This document shows positions 1 through 9,353 of a DNA stretch of 64,000 nt, one piece after another. Location of the stretch: assembly GCA_034659015.1 (NCBI GenBank), contig JAYEGL010000001.1:620001-684000 (forward strand). The letters are read 5' to 3'. The translations under genes were made by a program, and so were the position numbers. The DNA comes from Maricaulis sp034659015. GTDB lineage: Bacteria > Pseudomonadota > Alphaproteobacteria > Caulobacterales > Maricaulaceae. A model generated the notes under the pieces. That model did not search any database. It saw only the letters and a program-made list of their open reading frames with translations, and was not told the DNA's origin. How positions within the stretch are numbered: the stretch's first letter is position 1; every line of letters begins with the position of its first letter.

Positions 1-44
1 TGGCTGTGGGTGGCGCGCCGATCGTGGCGGACGAGACACGATGA
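1..44 (+). CDS. C-terminal end of an upstream gene, probably RND periplasmic adaptor (partial)
   Basis: An open frame entering from the left edge (codons in phase with base 3) reads AVGGAPIVADETR and stops at the TGA at 42-44. This stop overlaps the ATG of the RND pump gene in an ATGA junction. Adaptor (membrane-fusion) genes normally lie directly upstream of RND pumps, and tails of the form GGAPIVADETR are compatible with that family. The identity is inferred from position only, because just 13 codons are visible. Confidence 0.5.
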   Translation, partial: AVGGAPIVADETR

Positions 45-3000
45 GCCTCCACCGCAACGATCTTCCCGCCCTGGCCGTCAAGCGGCCGGTTCTGGTCGCG
101 GTGCTCAACCTGCTGATCATCATCGGCGGTCTGGCGGCGCTGTTCGGCGTGGAAGTGCGCGAACTGCCCGATGTCGACCGGCCCGTGGTCTCCGTGACCG
201 CCAGCTATCCCGGCGCCGCGCCGGAAACCGTCGATGCCGAGGTGACCAGCATCCTCGAGGGCGCCGTGGCGCGCGTGTCCGGCGTGCGCGAGATCGACGC
301 GCAGAGCGAGGAAAACGGCTCGCGCATCCGGGTCGAGTTCAATCCCGGCGTCGATCTGGATTCCGCAGCCGCGGACGTCCGCGAGGCCACCTCCCGCGTG
401 ACGCGCGAATTGCCCGACCGGGTCGAACAGATCCGTGTCGTGAAGGCCGACGACAATGCCGACCCGATCGTGCGCATGGCCGTGCTGTCCGACGCGCATG
501 ACGCGGAGACACTGACCGCGATCGTCGAAAACGACATCGTGCCCGAATTCCTGTCCATCGAGGGTGTGGCCAGCGTCGACATGTTCGGCGACCGCCAGCG
601 CTTTCTCCGGGTGGTGATCGACCCGCTGCGGCTCAGCCGTTTCGGCCTGACCGTGGGCGATGTCGCCGATGCGCTCAGACAGGCACCCTTCGATGTGCCG
701 GTGGGCAGTTTCCGGTCGGAAGACCAGCAATTGCTGGTGCGGGCCGAGGCTACGGCGGCCACGCCGGACCGCGTGAAGGACGTCATCATCGACGGCAATA
801 CGCGGGTCGGCGATGTCGCGGAGGCTTTCTTCGCCCCGGCCGACGCCACCAATTTCGTCCGCCTGGACGGCCGGCCGATCATCGGGCTCGGTGTCGTGCG
901 TCAGGCCCAGTCCAACACGATCGCGATCTCCGACGGCGTACGCACCACCGTCGACCGCCTCAATAACCGGTTTGACGATCTGGAAATCCGCATCACCTCG
1001 GACGATGCGGTCTTTATCCGCGGCTCGGTCCGCGAAGTGCTCACCAGCCTGGCCATCACCATCGCCATCGTGGTGGCGACGATCTGGATCTTCTTTGCGC
1101 GCTTCCGCGCCTCGCTCATTCCCTCGACGGCCATTCCCGCGGCGCTCGTCGGGGCGCTCGCCGGCATCTGGCTGCTGGGCTTCTCCGTCAATCTTCTCAC
1201 GCTCCTGGCGCTCGTTCTGGCGACCGGCCTCATCGTCGACGACGCCATCGTCGTGGTGGAGAATATCCAGCGCCTTCAGATGAAGGGGCTGGGCCGCCGT
1301 GCCGCCGCCGTGCTGGGCACGCGCCAGGTCTTCTTCGCCGTGGTGGCGACGACGGCGGTTCTGGTCTCGGTCTTCATCCCGATTTCCTTCCTGCCGTCCA
1401 CAGCCGGACGCCTCTTCCGCGAGTTCGGCTTTGTGCTGGCCCTCGCCGTGGTGATTTCCTCCTTCGTGGCGCTGTCCATCGTTCCGGCGCTGGCGGCGCG
1501 GATCTGGCTGCGCTCGGACGACAGCAAGCCGGGCCCGCTGGCACGCGTGGGCAATGCCGTGGCCGGCCGGTACCGCCGGGCCCTGGGTCTTGCGCTCGAC
1601 CGGCCCTGGATCACGACCGGTATCATGATCACCGTGGCGCTGGGGGCGGTGTTCGCCTTTACCCAGCTGGAGCAGGAGCTGGTTCCCGAGGAGGACCGCG
1701 GACGCATCTACATCTTCGCGACCGGGCCGGACGGTGTCGGACTGGACTTCATGGAACGCCAGTCCGACCAGATGGAAGCCATTCTCCAGCCCTATCTGGA
1801 CAGCGGCGAGGTGACCTCGCTCTTCACCATTATCGGGCGCTGGGACCCGAACCGTATTTCCATCACGGCCACGCTGGCCGACTGGGAAGACCGCGAGCGC
1901 AGCCAGCAGCAGATCATGAACGAGCTGCGCGGTCCGCTGTCGCAGATCCCGGGCGTACGCGCCTCGGTCTTCGGCCGCGGCAGCCTCTCCATGCGCGGGT
2001 CCAGCCGCGGCGGTATCGAGGTGGCGCTGACCGGGCGGGAATATGCCGGGATCTATGAAGGCGCGCTGGCGCTGGAGCGCGCGATCGATACGGAAAGCCG
2101 GATTCTGTCCAATCCGGAGATCTCCTACCAGCCGACCCAGCCGCAATTGTCGATCCGGATCGATCGCCGCCGGGCCGCCGATCTTGGCGTGCCGTTGAAC
2201 GAGCTGTCGGTGACGCTGCGGGCCATGGTGGGTGGCGACGAGCTGGTCGATCTCAATGTCGGCGACCAGTCCATCCCGATCTTCATCGAATCCGCGGAAG
2301 GCGCGATCGACGACCCCACCGATCTGCAGAACCTCTATGTGCGCTCCAATTCCGGCGACCTGATCCCGCTCTCGGCCCTGACGACCCTGGTCGAGGAAGG
2401 CGTGGCGGCCGAGCTGAACCGCACCGAACAGCGCCGTTCGATCGAGCTGGAGGCCGATATTGCCGCCGGCGTGGCGCTGGCCGATGCGGTCGCGGAAATC
2501 GAGCGGCTCGCCGACGCCACCCTGCCGCCGGGCATCGACATGATCATGCAGGGCGAGGCGCGCACGCTGAACGAGACCTCGCGCGACATGGCGATCACCT
2601 ATCTCTTCGCCTTCGTCATCGTCTTCCTGGTGCTCGCCGCCCAGTTCGAGAGTCTGACCAGTCCCATCGTGGTGATCCTCACCGTGCCTTTCGGCCTCGC
2701 CGCGGCGGTCTATGCGCTGCTGCTGACCGGCACATCGCTCAACATCTTCTCCCAGATCGGCCTGGTGATGCTGATCGGGCTGATGGCCAAGAACGGGATT
2801 CTCGTCGTCGAGTTCGCCGACCAGCTCCGTGCCGAGGGCAAGAGCGTGCGCGAAGCCATCGAAGAGGCCGCCAATATTCGTCTGCGGCCCATTACCATGA
2901 CGCTGATCTCCACCGTGCTGGGCGCGCTGCCGCTCATCCTGTCGACCGGCGCCGGCGCGGAAGCACGGACCTCGATCGGCTGGACCGTGTTCGGCGGGCT

Positions 3001-3151
3001 GGGTCTTTCCGGCCTGTTCACCCTCTTCCTCACCCCGGTGATCTATCTGGGCGTGGCCCGGTTCGGCAAACCGCGTTCGGTCAATCTGATCGAGCTGGAG
3101 GAAGAGCTGGCCCGCGCCGAGACCGGTCCCGACACCCAACCGGCGGAATGA
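41..3151 (+). CDS. RND-family efflux pump, inner-membrane permease (AcrB/MexB-like)
   Basis: The product is 1036 aa, the usual length of the hydrophobe/amphiphile efflux (HAE) family. These proteins are proton-driven trimeric pumps that extrude drugs or other amphiphiles through a tripartite complex. TM1 lies near residues 17-37. The conserved TM4 acidic pair of the proton relay is visible in GLIVDDAIVVVENI (D400-D401). The TM10 lysine is in GLMAKNGILVVEF near residue 917. Two large periplasmic loops follow TM1 and TM7, as expected. The start overlaps the preceding stop (ATGA), and the stop overlaps the next gene's ATG, so this is the middle gene of an adaptor-pump-outer-membrane-factor operon. 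The substrate cannot be told from sequence. No local repressor gene is visible, though one could lie upstream of the window. Confidence 0.95.
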   Translation: MSLHRNDLPALAVKRPVLVAVLNLLIIIGGLAALFGVEVRELPDVDRPVVSVTASYPGAAPETVDAEVTSILEGAVARVSGVREIDAQSEENGSRIRVEFNPGVDLDSAAADVREATSRVTRELPDRVEQIRVVKADDNADPIVRMAVLSDAHDAETLTAIVENDIVPEFLSIEGVASVDMFGDRQRFLRVVIDPLRLSRFGLTVGDVADALRQAPFDVPVGSFRSEDQQLLVRAEATAATPDRVKDVIIDGNTRVGDVAEAFFAPADATNFVRLDGRPIIGLGVVRQAQSNTIAISDGVRTTVDRLNNRFDDLEIRITSDDAVFIRGSVREVLTSLAITIAIVVATIWIFFARFRASLIPSTAIPAALVGALAGIWLLGFSVNLLTLLALVLATGLIVDDAIVVVENIQRLQMKGLGRRAAAVLGTRQVFFAVVATTAVLVSVFIPISFLPSTAGRLFREFGFVLALAVVISSFVALSIVPALAARIWLRSDDSKPGPLARVGNAVAGRYRRALGLALDRPWITTGIMITVALGAVFAFTQLEQELVPEEDRGRIYIFATGPDGVGLDFMERQSDQMEAILQPYLDSGEVTSLFTIIGRWDPNRISITATLADWEDRERSQQQIMNELRGPLSQIPGVRASVFGRGSLSMRGSSRGGIEVALTGREYAGIYEGALALERAIDTESRILSNPEISYQPTQPQLSIRIDRRRAADLGVPLNELSVTLRAMVGGDELVDLNVGDQSIPIFIESAEGAIDDPTDLQNLYVRSNSGDLIPLSALTTLVEEGVAAELNRTEQRRSIELEADIAAGVALADAVAEIERLADATLPPGIDMIMQGEARTLNETSRDMAITYLFAFVIVFLVLAAQFESLTSPIVVILTVPFGLAAAVYALLLTGTSLNIFSQIGLVMLIGLMAKNGILVVEFADQLRAEGKSVREAIEEAANIRLRPITMTLISTVLGALPLILSTGAGAEARTSIGWTVFGGLGLSGLFTLFLTPVIYLGVARFGKPRSVNLIELEEELARAETGPDTQPAE

Positions 3152-4554
3152 TGATGCGTAGTGTCCCGTTGATTGCGCTTCTTGCGCTCTTGCCCGCTTG
3201 CACGGTCGGTCCCGACTACCGTCCGCCCGACCCGGGCGTGCCGCCGTCCTGGTCCGCCGCGCACACCGGCACGGACGATAGCCGCGAGGCGACCTGGTGG
3301 TACGGATTCCGGGATCCCGTTCTGGAGGGGCTGATCGACACGGCGCTGCAGGACAATATGGATGTGCGTATCGCCACCGCCCGCCTGGCCGAGGCGGAAG
3401 CGCTGACCGATGCGCGGCGTGCGGGCAACCTGCCCTCCGTCGATTCCAGTGCCGACGCGGAGGCGCGTGGCGACGTGTCCGGCGATGCCGTCTCGGCAAC
3501 GGGCGCCGGCCTGGGCGCGGCCCTCGCCTTCGTGCCGGATGTGTTCGGCGGGCGCCGGCGGCAGATCGAGCAGGCCGAAGCGAGCGAGGCCGCCCGACGT
3601 TTCGATATCGAGGATGTGCGCCGCCTGACCGCCGCCTCCATTGCGCGCAGCTATATCGAGCTGCGCCGCAGCCGGGCGCGGCTCGACCTCCTCACCACAT
3701 CGCTGGAATTGCAGCAGCAGACCCTCGATATCGTGCGCCAGCGGGCCGAAGCCGGCCTGTCCGCCGATCTTGATGTGCAGCGGGCCGCCTCGGACCTGGC
3801 CCGGACGCGGGCCCAGCGCGGCAGTCTGGATATCGCCGAGGCCGGAGCGTTGCACGATCTGGCGGTTCTGACCGGGCAGATGCCGGGAACGCTGGATCTG
3901 GCGCCGGCCGGCGAGACCGTCATCCCCGGCTATGCCGACCCGATCCGCTCCGGGGTGCCGGCCGACCTCCTGCGCCGCCGGGCCGACCTGCAGGCCGCCG
4001 AACGCGAACTGGCGGCCGCCAGTGCCGCCATCGGCGTGGCCACGGCCGAGCTCTATCCCGCCTTTTCCATCCCCGGCAGCATCACGGCCGATCTCGGTTC
4101 CGCCGACCGGCTCGTCGGCGATACGGTGGCCCGGCTCGGCGCTGCGGTAAGCGTACCGGTGTTCGACAATGGCCGTCGCCGCGCCGGCGTGGATGCGGCC
4201 CGGGCCCGTGCCGACCAGGCACTCCTGGCCTATGAGCGCACGCTGCTGGAAGCGGTGGGCGAAGTGGAGGACGCGCTGGTCGCGATCCGCGCGATCGAGG
4301 CGCGGACGGCCGAGCTGGAACGCGCCGTCGCCGCATCCGAGCGGGCCTTCGACCAGCTCGATGCGCTCTACCGGGAAGGCCTGGCCAGCTTCATCGACAT
4401 TCTCGATGCCCAGCGCACGCTGATCGCCAGCCGGGAATCCCTGCTCGACAGTCAGGCCGACCATGCGCTCGCCATTGTCGCGCTTCACCGGGCGCTTGGC
4501 GCGCCGGTGGCGGCCGCGGTCAGTCCGGACGCGGCGCCAGGCTCGCGCTCTTGA
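3148..4554 (+). CDS. RND efflux outer-membrane factor, NodT/OprM family lipoprotein
   Basis: 468 aa. The N-terminus carries a lipoprotein signal with a lipobox ending LLPAC, followed by TVGPDYRPP, the hallmark start of NodT/OprM outer-membrane factors. Two outer-membrane-efflux repeats are recognisable: a long first helical repeat (residues about 55-220) and a second around residues 265-455 with RRADLQAAERELAAA and SFIDILDAQRTL. The protein would form the trimeric outer-membrane channel for the pump encoded just upstream; the genes overlap by 4 bp. ATGATG gives two possible adjacent starts, and I take the one in the stop overlap. The last 35 bp overlap tail-to-tail with modC on the opposite strand. 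Confidence 0.93.
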   Translation: MMMRSVPLIALLALLPACTVGPDYRPPDPGVPPSWSAAHTGTDDSREATWWYGFRDPVLEGLIDTALQDNMDVRIATARLAEAEALTDARRAGNLPSVDSSADAEARGDVSGDAVSATGAGLGAALAFVPDVFGGRRRQIEQAEASEAARRFDIEDVRRLTAASIARSYIELRRSRARLDLLTTSLELQQQTLDIVRQRAEAGLSADLDVQRAASDLARTRAQRGSLDIAEAGALHDLAVLTGQMPGTLDLAPAGETVIPGYADPIRSGVPADLLRRRADLQAAERELAAASAAIGVATAELYPAFSIPGSITADLGSADRLVGDTVARLGAAVSVPVFDNGRRRAGVDAARARADQALLAYERTLLEAVGEVEDALVAIRAIEARTAELERAVAASERAFDQLDALYREGLASFIDILDAQRTLIASRESLLDSQADHALAIVALHRALGAPVAAAVSPDAAPGSRS

Positions 4555-5608
4555 TCAGGGCCGCCACCTGCTGACCGGGTGTCAGGCCGAGCTCCTGCAT
4601 GGCGGCCCGTGTGATCCGGGCCCGCAGCGACTGGCCGCCGATGTCCAGATCCACATCGCACCAGGCTGAATCCGGTTTCGGGGCGAGGGCGGTGACCTGC
4701 GCCGGGATCCGGTTGCGGATCGACAGACCGTCCGTCGACCCGGTCGCCAGGGAGACGTCGCGGGCGAGAACGTGAAGGCGGATTTCCGTGCCCGCGCGAA
4801 GGGCCGGCAGGCCGGGCAGGGCGAGGGCATGGTCGCCCACGCTCAGGCGTGTCAGGCACAGCGCGTCGTCCTGCGCCGTGATCCGTCCCGTGATCAGGGC
4901 GGCCGGTTCCGCTCCGTCGGCGCTGTCGCCCAGACCGGCCAGCCAGGCGTCGAGCGAGCGCAATTCGCCGATACGCCCATCGGCAATGGGAAGGATCCGG
5001 TCGGCCATGGCGACGATCTCCTCGGCCGAGTGGCTGACATGCAGGGCGGGCAGGCCCGCCGCACGCAAGGTGTCGCGAAGGGCCGGCAGGAGGGCCCGGC
5101 GCGCTGTCGCGTCGAGTGCGGAGAGGGGTTCGTCCAGCAGGAGGAGGCGCGGGCGGGCGACGAGGGCGCGGGCGAGGGCGACACGCTGGCGTTCGCCGCC
5201 CGAAAGCTCCGGGGTCGGCCGGTCGAGCAACGCGGCGATCCCGGTCATGGCCACGATGTCGTTGCGGGACGGACCGCTCCACCCGGCCGGCGCGCGGGCT
5301 GCGGCGAAGTCGAGATTGCCGGCCACGGTGAGGTGGGGGAAGAGCCGCGTATCCTGGAAGGCCAGGCTGGTGCGGCGACGGTGCGGCGCCAGGAATTGCC
5401 GACCCTCCTGCCAGTACGCACCCGCGCAGGCGATGCGATTGCCCGGCTGGCGGTCGAAACCGGCGATGACGCGCAGCAGGCTCGTCTTGCCGGCGCCGCT
5501 AGACCCGCAGATTCCGGTCACGCCGGTCAGCGGAAGCTGTGCGGTGCCGGTCAGGCGGAAGCGGCCGCGCCGGTGGTCGAGGGTTATATCGAGCGCCTTA
5601 TCCGGCAT
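4520..5608 (-). CDS. modC: Molybdate ABC transporter ATP-binding protein ModC
   Basis: 362 aa cytoplasmic ATPase that energises molybdate import. Visible motifs are Walker A GSSGAGKTS near residue 35, signature LSGGERQR near 135, Walker B LLLLDEP, and the switch histidine in LHVSHS. The C-terminal 100 residues form the molybdate-binding TOBE/MOP domain typical of ModC, with AGTEIRLHVLARDVSLA. It is the last gene of a leftward modA-modB-modC operon; its start overlaps the modB stop by 11 bp. The 3' end overlaps the convergent efflux gene by 35 bp, so no terminator sits between them. Confidence 0.94.
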   Translation of the reverse strand: MPDKALDITLDHRRGRFRLTGTAQLPLTGVTGICGSSGAGKTSLLRVIAGFDRQPGNRIACAGAYWQEGRQFLAPHRRRTSLAFQDTRLFPHLTVAGNLDFAAARAPAGWSGPSRNDIVAMTGIAALLDRPTPELSGGERQRVALARALVARPRLLLLDEPLSALDATARRALLPALRDTLRAAGLPALHVSHSAEEIVAMADRILPIADGRIGELRSLDAWLAGLGDSADGAEPAALITGRITAQDDALCLTRLSVGDHALALPGLPALRAGTEIRLHVLARDVSLATGSTDGLSIRNRIPAQVTALAPKPDSAWCDVDLDIGGQSLRARITRAAMQELGLTPGQQVAALIKSASLAPRPD

Positions 5609-6272
5609 GGACGGGATACCGGCGATTGATCAGGAAGACGGCGGTCAGCACGGCCAGCGAGACGACGATCAGACCCAGCGCGAGCGCGTGCGCGGCGGCA
5701 TAGTCGAGCGTTTCCACATGATCATAGAGCGCGATCGAGACCACGCGCGTGCGGCCGGGAATATTGCCGCCGACCATGAGGACGACGCCGAACTCGCCCA
5801 CGGTGTGGATGAAGCTGAGCACGCCGGCGGTCACGAAACCGCGAAGCGACAAGGGTGCGACCACACTTCGGAACGTGTCCCAGGGGCCGGCGCCCAGGCT
5901 GGCGGCGGCTTCCAGATGATCGCGCCCGACGCGTTCGAAGGCCGTCTGCAGCGGCTGCACCATGAAGGGCAGGGAATAGATCACCGAGGCGATCACCAGC
6001 CCGGCAAAGGAAAAGGCCAGCGTGTCGCCGGTCAGGCTCACCCAGGCCCCGCCCACCGGCGTGCCCGGGTTGAACAGGATGAGCAGGTAAAAGCCGATCA
6101 CCGTGGGCGGCAGGACAAGGGGCAGGGCGGTGACGGCCTCGACGACCGGCTTGACCCGCGCCCGCGTCGTCGCCAGCCACCAGGCCAGTGGCGTTCCCAC
6201 CAGGAAAAGTATCAGCGTGGTCACCAGCGCCAGGCGCAGGGTGAGCCAGATGGCCGGCGCGCTCTCGATCAT
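5598..6272 (-). CDS. modB: Molybdate ABC transporter permease ModB
   Basis: 224 aa integral inner-membrane permease with five or six hydrophobic segments. The EAA loop appears as EAAASLGAGPWDTFRSVV, the contact site for ModC. The frame stays open upstream to 6341, but the ATG at 6272 (MIESAPAIWLTLRLAL) overlaps the modA stop in an ATGA junction and begins directly before TM1, so it is the likely start. Motif LPLVLPPTVIGFYLL is characteristic of ModB. It works with ModA and ModC to import molybdate for the molybdenum cofactor, whose synthesis genes lie at about 44-46.5 kb. Confidence 0.94.
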   Translation of the reverse strand: MIESAPAIWLTLRLALVTTLILFLVGTPLAWWLATTRARVKPVVEAVTALPLVLPPTVIGFYLLILFNPGTPVGGAWVSLTGDTLAFSFAGLVIASVIYSLPFMVQPLQTAFERVGRDHLEAAASLGAGPWDTFRSVVAPLSLRGFVTAGVLSFIHTVGEFGVVLMVGGNIPGRTRVVSIALYDHVETLDYAAAHALALGLIVVSLAVLTAVFLINRRYPVHAG

Positions 6273-7048
6273 TCCGGAACCTCGTAGCCGAACTCCTCCA
6301 GTATCGCCTGTGCCGCCGGCGAGGCGAGGAAATCGAGCCACGCCCGGGCGCCCGGATTGCCGGCGCTGCGGGTGAGCAGAACCGCGTCCTGGCGGACAGG
6401 ATCGTGCCAGGCCGCGGGAATGAGCGTGTAGCGGCCGCCGGGCTGGCGGCCGGCCAGCTGGGCCAGGGCGACGAAGCCGAGATCGGCATTGCCCGTCGCC
6501 AGGAAGGCGTGGGCCTGGGCGACATTCTCGCCGAAGACCAGGCGGTCGGCCGCGTGCGCCTCGAGGCCGAGATGCGTCAAGGCCTGCCGCGCCGCGGCGC
6601 CGTAGGGGGCGAGGTCGGGATTGGCCAGGGCGAGGCGCCGGTAGCGGCCCGCGCGCAGCCGGTCCATCGGGTCGCCGTCACGGGCCTGGGGATCCCACAG
6701 GGCCAGGCGTCCGATCGCATAGGTCCGTGTGCTGCCGGCGACGGCATGTCCTTCGGCCACAAGGCGCGCCGGCCGGACCGTGTCGGCGGACAGGAAAACG
6801 TCGAAAGGCGCACCGTGCACGATCTGGGCGTAGAGCAGGCCGGTCGACCCCGTCGTCAGCACGACCGCGTGTCCGCTCGCCGCCGTGAAGGCGTCGGCCA
6901 GGGCTTCCGCCGGCCGGGCGAAATTGGCCGCGACCGCGACCCGCACCGTCTCGCCGCTGGCGGGCGGGGCCGGCAGGAGCGTCAGGGCGAGGGCCAGGAC
7001 GGCAAGGCGGAAGAACGGGCGCATGGCCGACAGGTTGATCGCAGCCAT
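6269..7048 (-). CDS. modA: Periplasmic molybdate-binding protein ModA
   Basis: 259 aa. An N-terminal Sec signal peptide ends near PASGE, and the mature chain begins VRVAVAANF, the typical first strand of ModA-type oxyanion-binding proteins. The ligand-contacting Ser/Thr loop TTGSTGLLYAQI and the segment GAPFDVFLSADT match the family. It captures molybdate (possibly tungstate) in the periplasm and delivers it to ModBC. It is the first gene of the leftward operon. Two starts are possible, 7048 and the internal ATG at 7024 (MRPFFRLAVLALAL); neither has a convincing Shine-Dalgarno, and the shorter one gives the cleaner signal peptide. No ModE-type site was recognised in the 46-bp gap to the GGDEF-EAL gene. 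Confidence 0.92.
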   Translation of the reverse strand: MAAINLSAMRPFFRLAVLALALTLLPAPPASGETVRVAVAANFARPAEALADAFTAASGHAVVLTTGSTGLLYAQIVHGAPFDVFLSADTVRPARLVAEGHAVAGSTRTYAIGRLALWDPQARDGDPMDRLRAGRYRRLALANPDLAPYGAAARQALTHLGLEAHAADRLVFGENVAQAHAFLATGNADLGFVALAQLAGRQPGGRYTLIPAAWHDPVRQDAVLLTRSAGNPGARAWLDFLASPAAQAILEEFGYEVPE

Positions 7049-7094
7049 CGCACCGGTTCAAGCGCAAACCACCGCATCTGTGCTCACACCTGCG

Positions 7095-9230
7095 TCAGGC
7101 CGCGTCCCGCATCCGGGCGATCAGGGTCTGTGCGGTCATCGGAGCGCCGAAATGCCAGCCCTGCAGGTATTCGAAACCGAGCATGCGCAGCATGGCTGCC
7201 TGGCTCTCGGTTTCCACGCCTTCCGCGACCATGTCGAGATCGAGGGCGTCGCCGAGCAGGGCCAGCGCCTGGAGCATCTTGTTGGGGCCGTCGCCCCTGC
7301 CGATCGCCGCGATGAAGCTCCGGTCCACCTTGATCTTCGAGAAGGGCAGCATGTGCAGATAGCCCATCGAGGCGAAGCCGGTCCCGAAATCGTCCAGATT
7401 GACCCGGAAACCGGCCGCATGGAATTCGTGCAGGCGCTGCTTGGCCCGGTCGAAATCGTCGATCAGAACGGTCTCGGTCAGTTCCAGTTCGATCTGGCTG
7501 GCGGACATGCCTGCCCGGCCGAATTTCTCCAGATAGCGTGCACACAGATCCGGATCGTTGAGCTGGGTGGGCGACAGATTGATCGACACGGTGAAGCCTG
7601 CATCCGGCCCGATGTCCCGGCAGACGCTGTCGACCACGAAATCGCCGAGGCGGCGGATCAGGCGCGAGCGTTCCGCCACACCGATAAACACGTCCGGGGG
7701 GACGGCACCCCGTGTGGGGTGGTCCCAGCGAAGCAGGGCTTCCACGGAGACGATACGGCCGTCGCCCGCCCGGGCGATGGGCTGATAGACGACACGGAAT
7801 TCGCTGCGTTCGATCCCCGTCTCGATATCGCTTTCAAGCGCGCGGTGCTCGTCGTTTTCCAGTCCAAGGCTGGCATCGAAGCAGAGCGGCTGCTCCAGCT
7901 GGTCCGATTTTGCGCGGTACATCGCCAGGTCGGCATCGTGCACGAGTTGGGAAAACGTCTTGATCGCGTCGGGGCGCGACCAGGCGATGCCGATCGCCGC
8001 GCCGATCTCGAAGAAACGGCCGTCGATCTCGATCGGGTCTGCCAGGCTCGCGGAGAGTGCCCGGGCGACGGGCAGGGCCTGTCCGGCATGGTCCGCACCG
8101 ATCAGCGCGCAGGCGAACTCGTCGCCGCCGATCCGTGCGATATGAGTGCCCGCGGGCAGGGCGCCGCTGAACGTCTGTGCCACGGTTTCGATCACCATGT
8201 CGCCGGCCCGGTGTCCCGCCTTGTCGTTGACCGCCTTGAAGCCGTTGAGGTCGATATAGATGACGGCGGCCTCGCCGCAGGCCGCGGCCTGTGTCGCCGC
8301 GTCGCTCTCGATAAACCGGGTGAAGCCCAGCCGGTTGGGCAGTCCGCTGAGCGTGTCGGTGGTCGCCGCCTGGACGGCGCGCTGCTCGTTCCGTTCGGCA
8401 CGCCGGCCGAGCATGCGGGCGCGGCAGACGAGAAGCTGCGTGCCGCCGATGAAGAGGAGGATGTAGGCCAGCAGCGGCAGGGCGAAGACACGCAGCGTGT
8501 CGAAGCCGGGCCGGGAGGGCGTCCATTCCAGCTGGGCGACGGCGTGACCGCTGGCATCGGCGATCCGGATTTCGCTGTTGGAGCTTTCGTGATCGATCGG
8601 CATCAGCGTCAGGTCTTCGACCAGAAAGCGCGTTTCCATGTCCCGCACAAACTGCGCGTCCAGGGCCGATCCGATGACCAGGACAGGTCCGGTCAGAGGG
8701 TCGGTCGCCGCCCGGTTGTCGTATTCGCCGACGAGCGTGACCGAAGCCAGATAGGGCAGGCCGTCGATCCTGAGCATGTGGGTGCCGATGTACTCGCCCC
8801 GCGCATAGGCGTCGGCGAGATCCTGGCGCAAAGCCGATATGTCACCGGCCGTAAGCAGGCCTTCGACGGGTGTCTGGCCGGTGTCGCGGTGCCAGGAATA
8901 GGTCCTTGCGTCATTCGCGCGCGACATCACGACGAAGTCGAAGCCGAGATGATCGGAGAAGGATGAGGCCATGCTCTCGCTGAGCACGTCGACATCGCCC
9001 GCTTCGAGCCGGTCGCGTGCGGTCGACCACCAGCCATAGTCGGCAACCCAGGTCTCGTTGTGATGGATGGCGCTCTGGATGCCGGCCGTCAGCAATTGCC
9101 GGTCCGTGCGTGCAGCGCTCCGGTTCAACGCGCCGACGAAGAACAGGATTACCAGCACCGATGCGATCAGGCTGACCAGTGTCGCGACATTGATATAGCG
9201 TCCCAATTGGCTGTCGAGCGAGCGACCCAT
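7095..9230 (-). CDS. Membrane GGDEF-EAL cyclic-di-GMP enzyme with periplasmic CHASE4-type sensor
   Basis: 711 aa. TM1 is at about residues 15-37 and TM2 at 248-268. They enclose a periplasmic sensor with the CHASE4-like pattern HNETWVADYGWWSTARDRL. A GGDEF domain spans about 285-445 with an intact GGDEF signature at 368-372, so cyclase activity is possible. An EAL domain spans about 465-705 with EALLRW (EAL at 497-499), LDDFGTGFAS and VAEGVETES, which retain the metal and catalytic positions of active phosphodiesterases. The protein should make and/or break cyclic-di-GMP in response to an extracytoplasmic signal. The net direction cannot be told from sequence. It is apparently monocistronic, about 120 bp downstream of the cfa-like gene. 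Confidence 0.93.
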   Translation of the reverse strand: MGRSLDSQLGRYINVATLVSLIASVLVILFFVGALNRSAARTDRQLLTAGIQSAIHHNETWVADYGWWSTARDRLEAGDVDVLSESMASSFSDHLGFDFVVMSRANDARTYSWHRDTGQTPVEGLLTAGDISALRQDLADAYARGEYIGTHMLRIDGLPYLASVTLVGEYDNRAATDPLTGPVLVIGSALDAQFVRDMETRFLVEDLTLMPIDHESSNSEIRIADASGHAVAQLEWTPSRPGFDTLRVFALPLLAYILLFIGGTQLLVCRARMLGRRAERNEQRAVQAATTDTLSGLPNRLGFTRFIESDAATQAAACGEAAVIYIDLNGFKAVNDKAGHRAGDMVIETVAQTFSGALPAGTHIARIGGDEFACALIGADHAGQALPVARALSASLADPIEIDGRFFEIGAAIGIAWSRPDAIKTFSQLVHDADLAMYRAKSDQLEQPLCFDASLGLENDEHRALESDIETGIERSEFRVVYQPIARAGDGRIVSVEALLRWDHPTRGAVPPDVFIGVAERSRLIRRLGDFVVDSVCRDIGPDAGFTVSINLSPTQLNDPDLCARYLEKFGRAGMSASQIELELTETVLIDDFDRAKQRLHEFHAAGFRVNLDDFGTGFASMGYLHMLPFSKIKVDRSFIAAIGRGDGPNKMLQALALLGDALDLDMVAEGVETESQAAMLRMLGFEYLQGWHFGAPMTAQTLIARMRDAA

Positions 9231-9353
9231 TGCATCCTGCCGGTTTCTTGTGGTCTTGACCGGAAGGGTCGCGCGGAGAGGTAAACACCCGGTCGACGCC
9301 GCTGCGATTAACCGTCGCAGAAGCCGGAAACGCCCCGGATTCCCCGTATTTTC

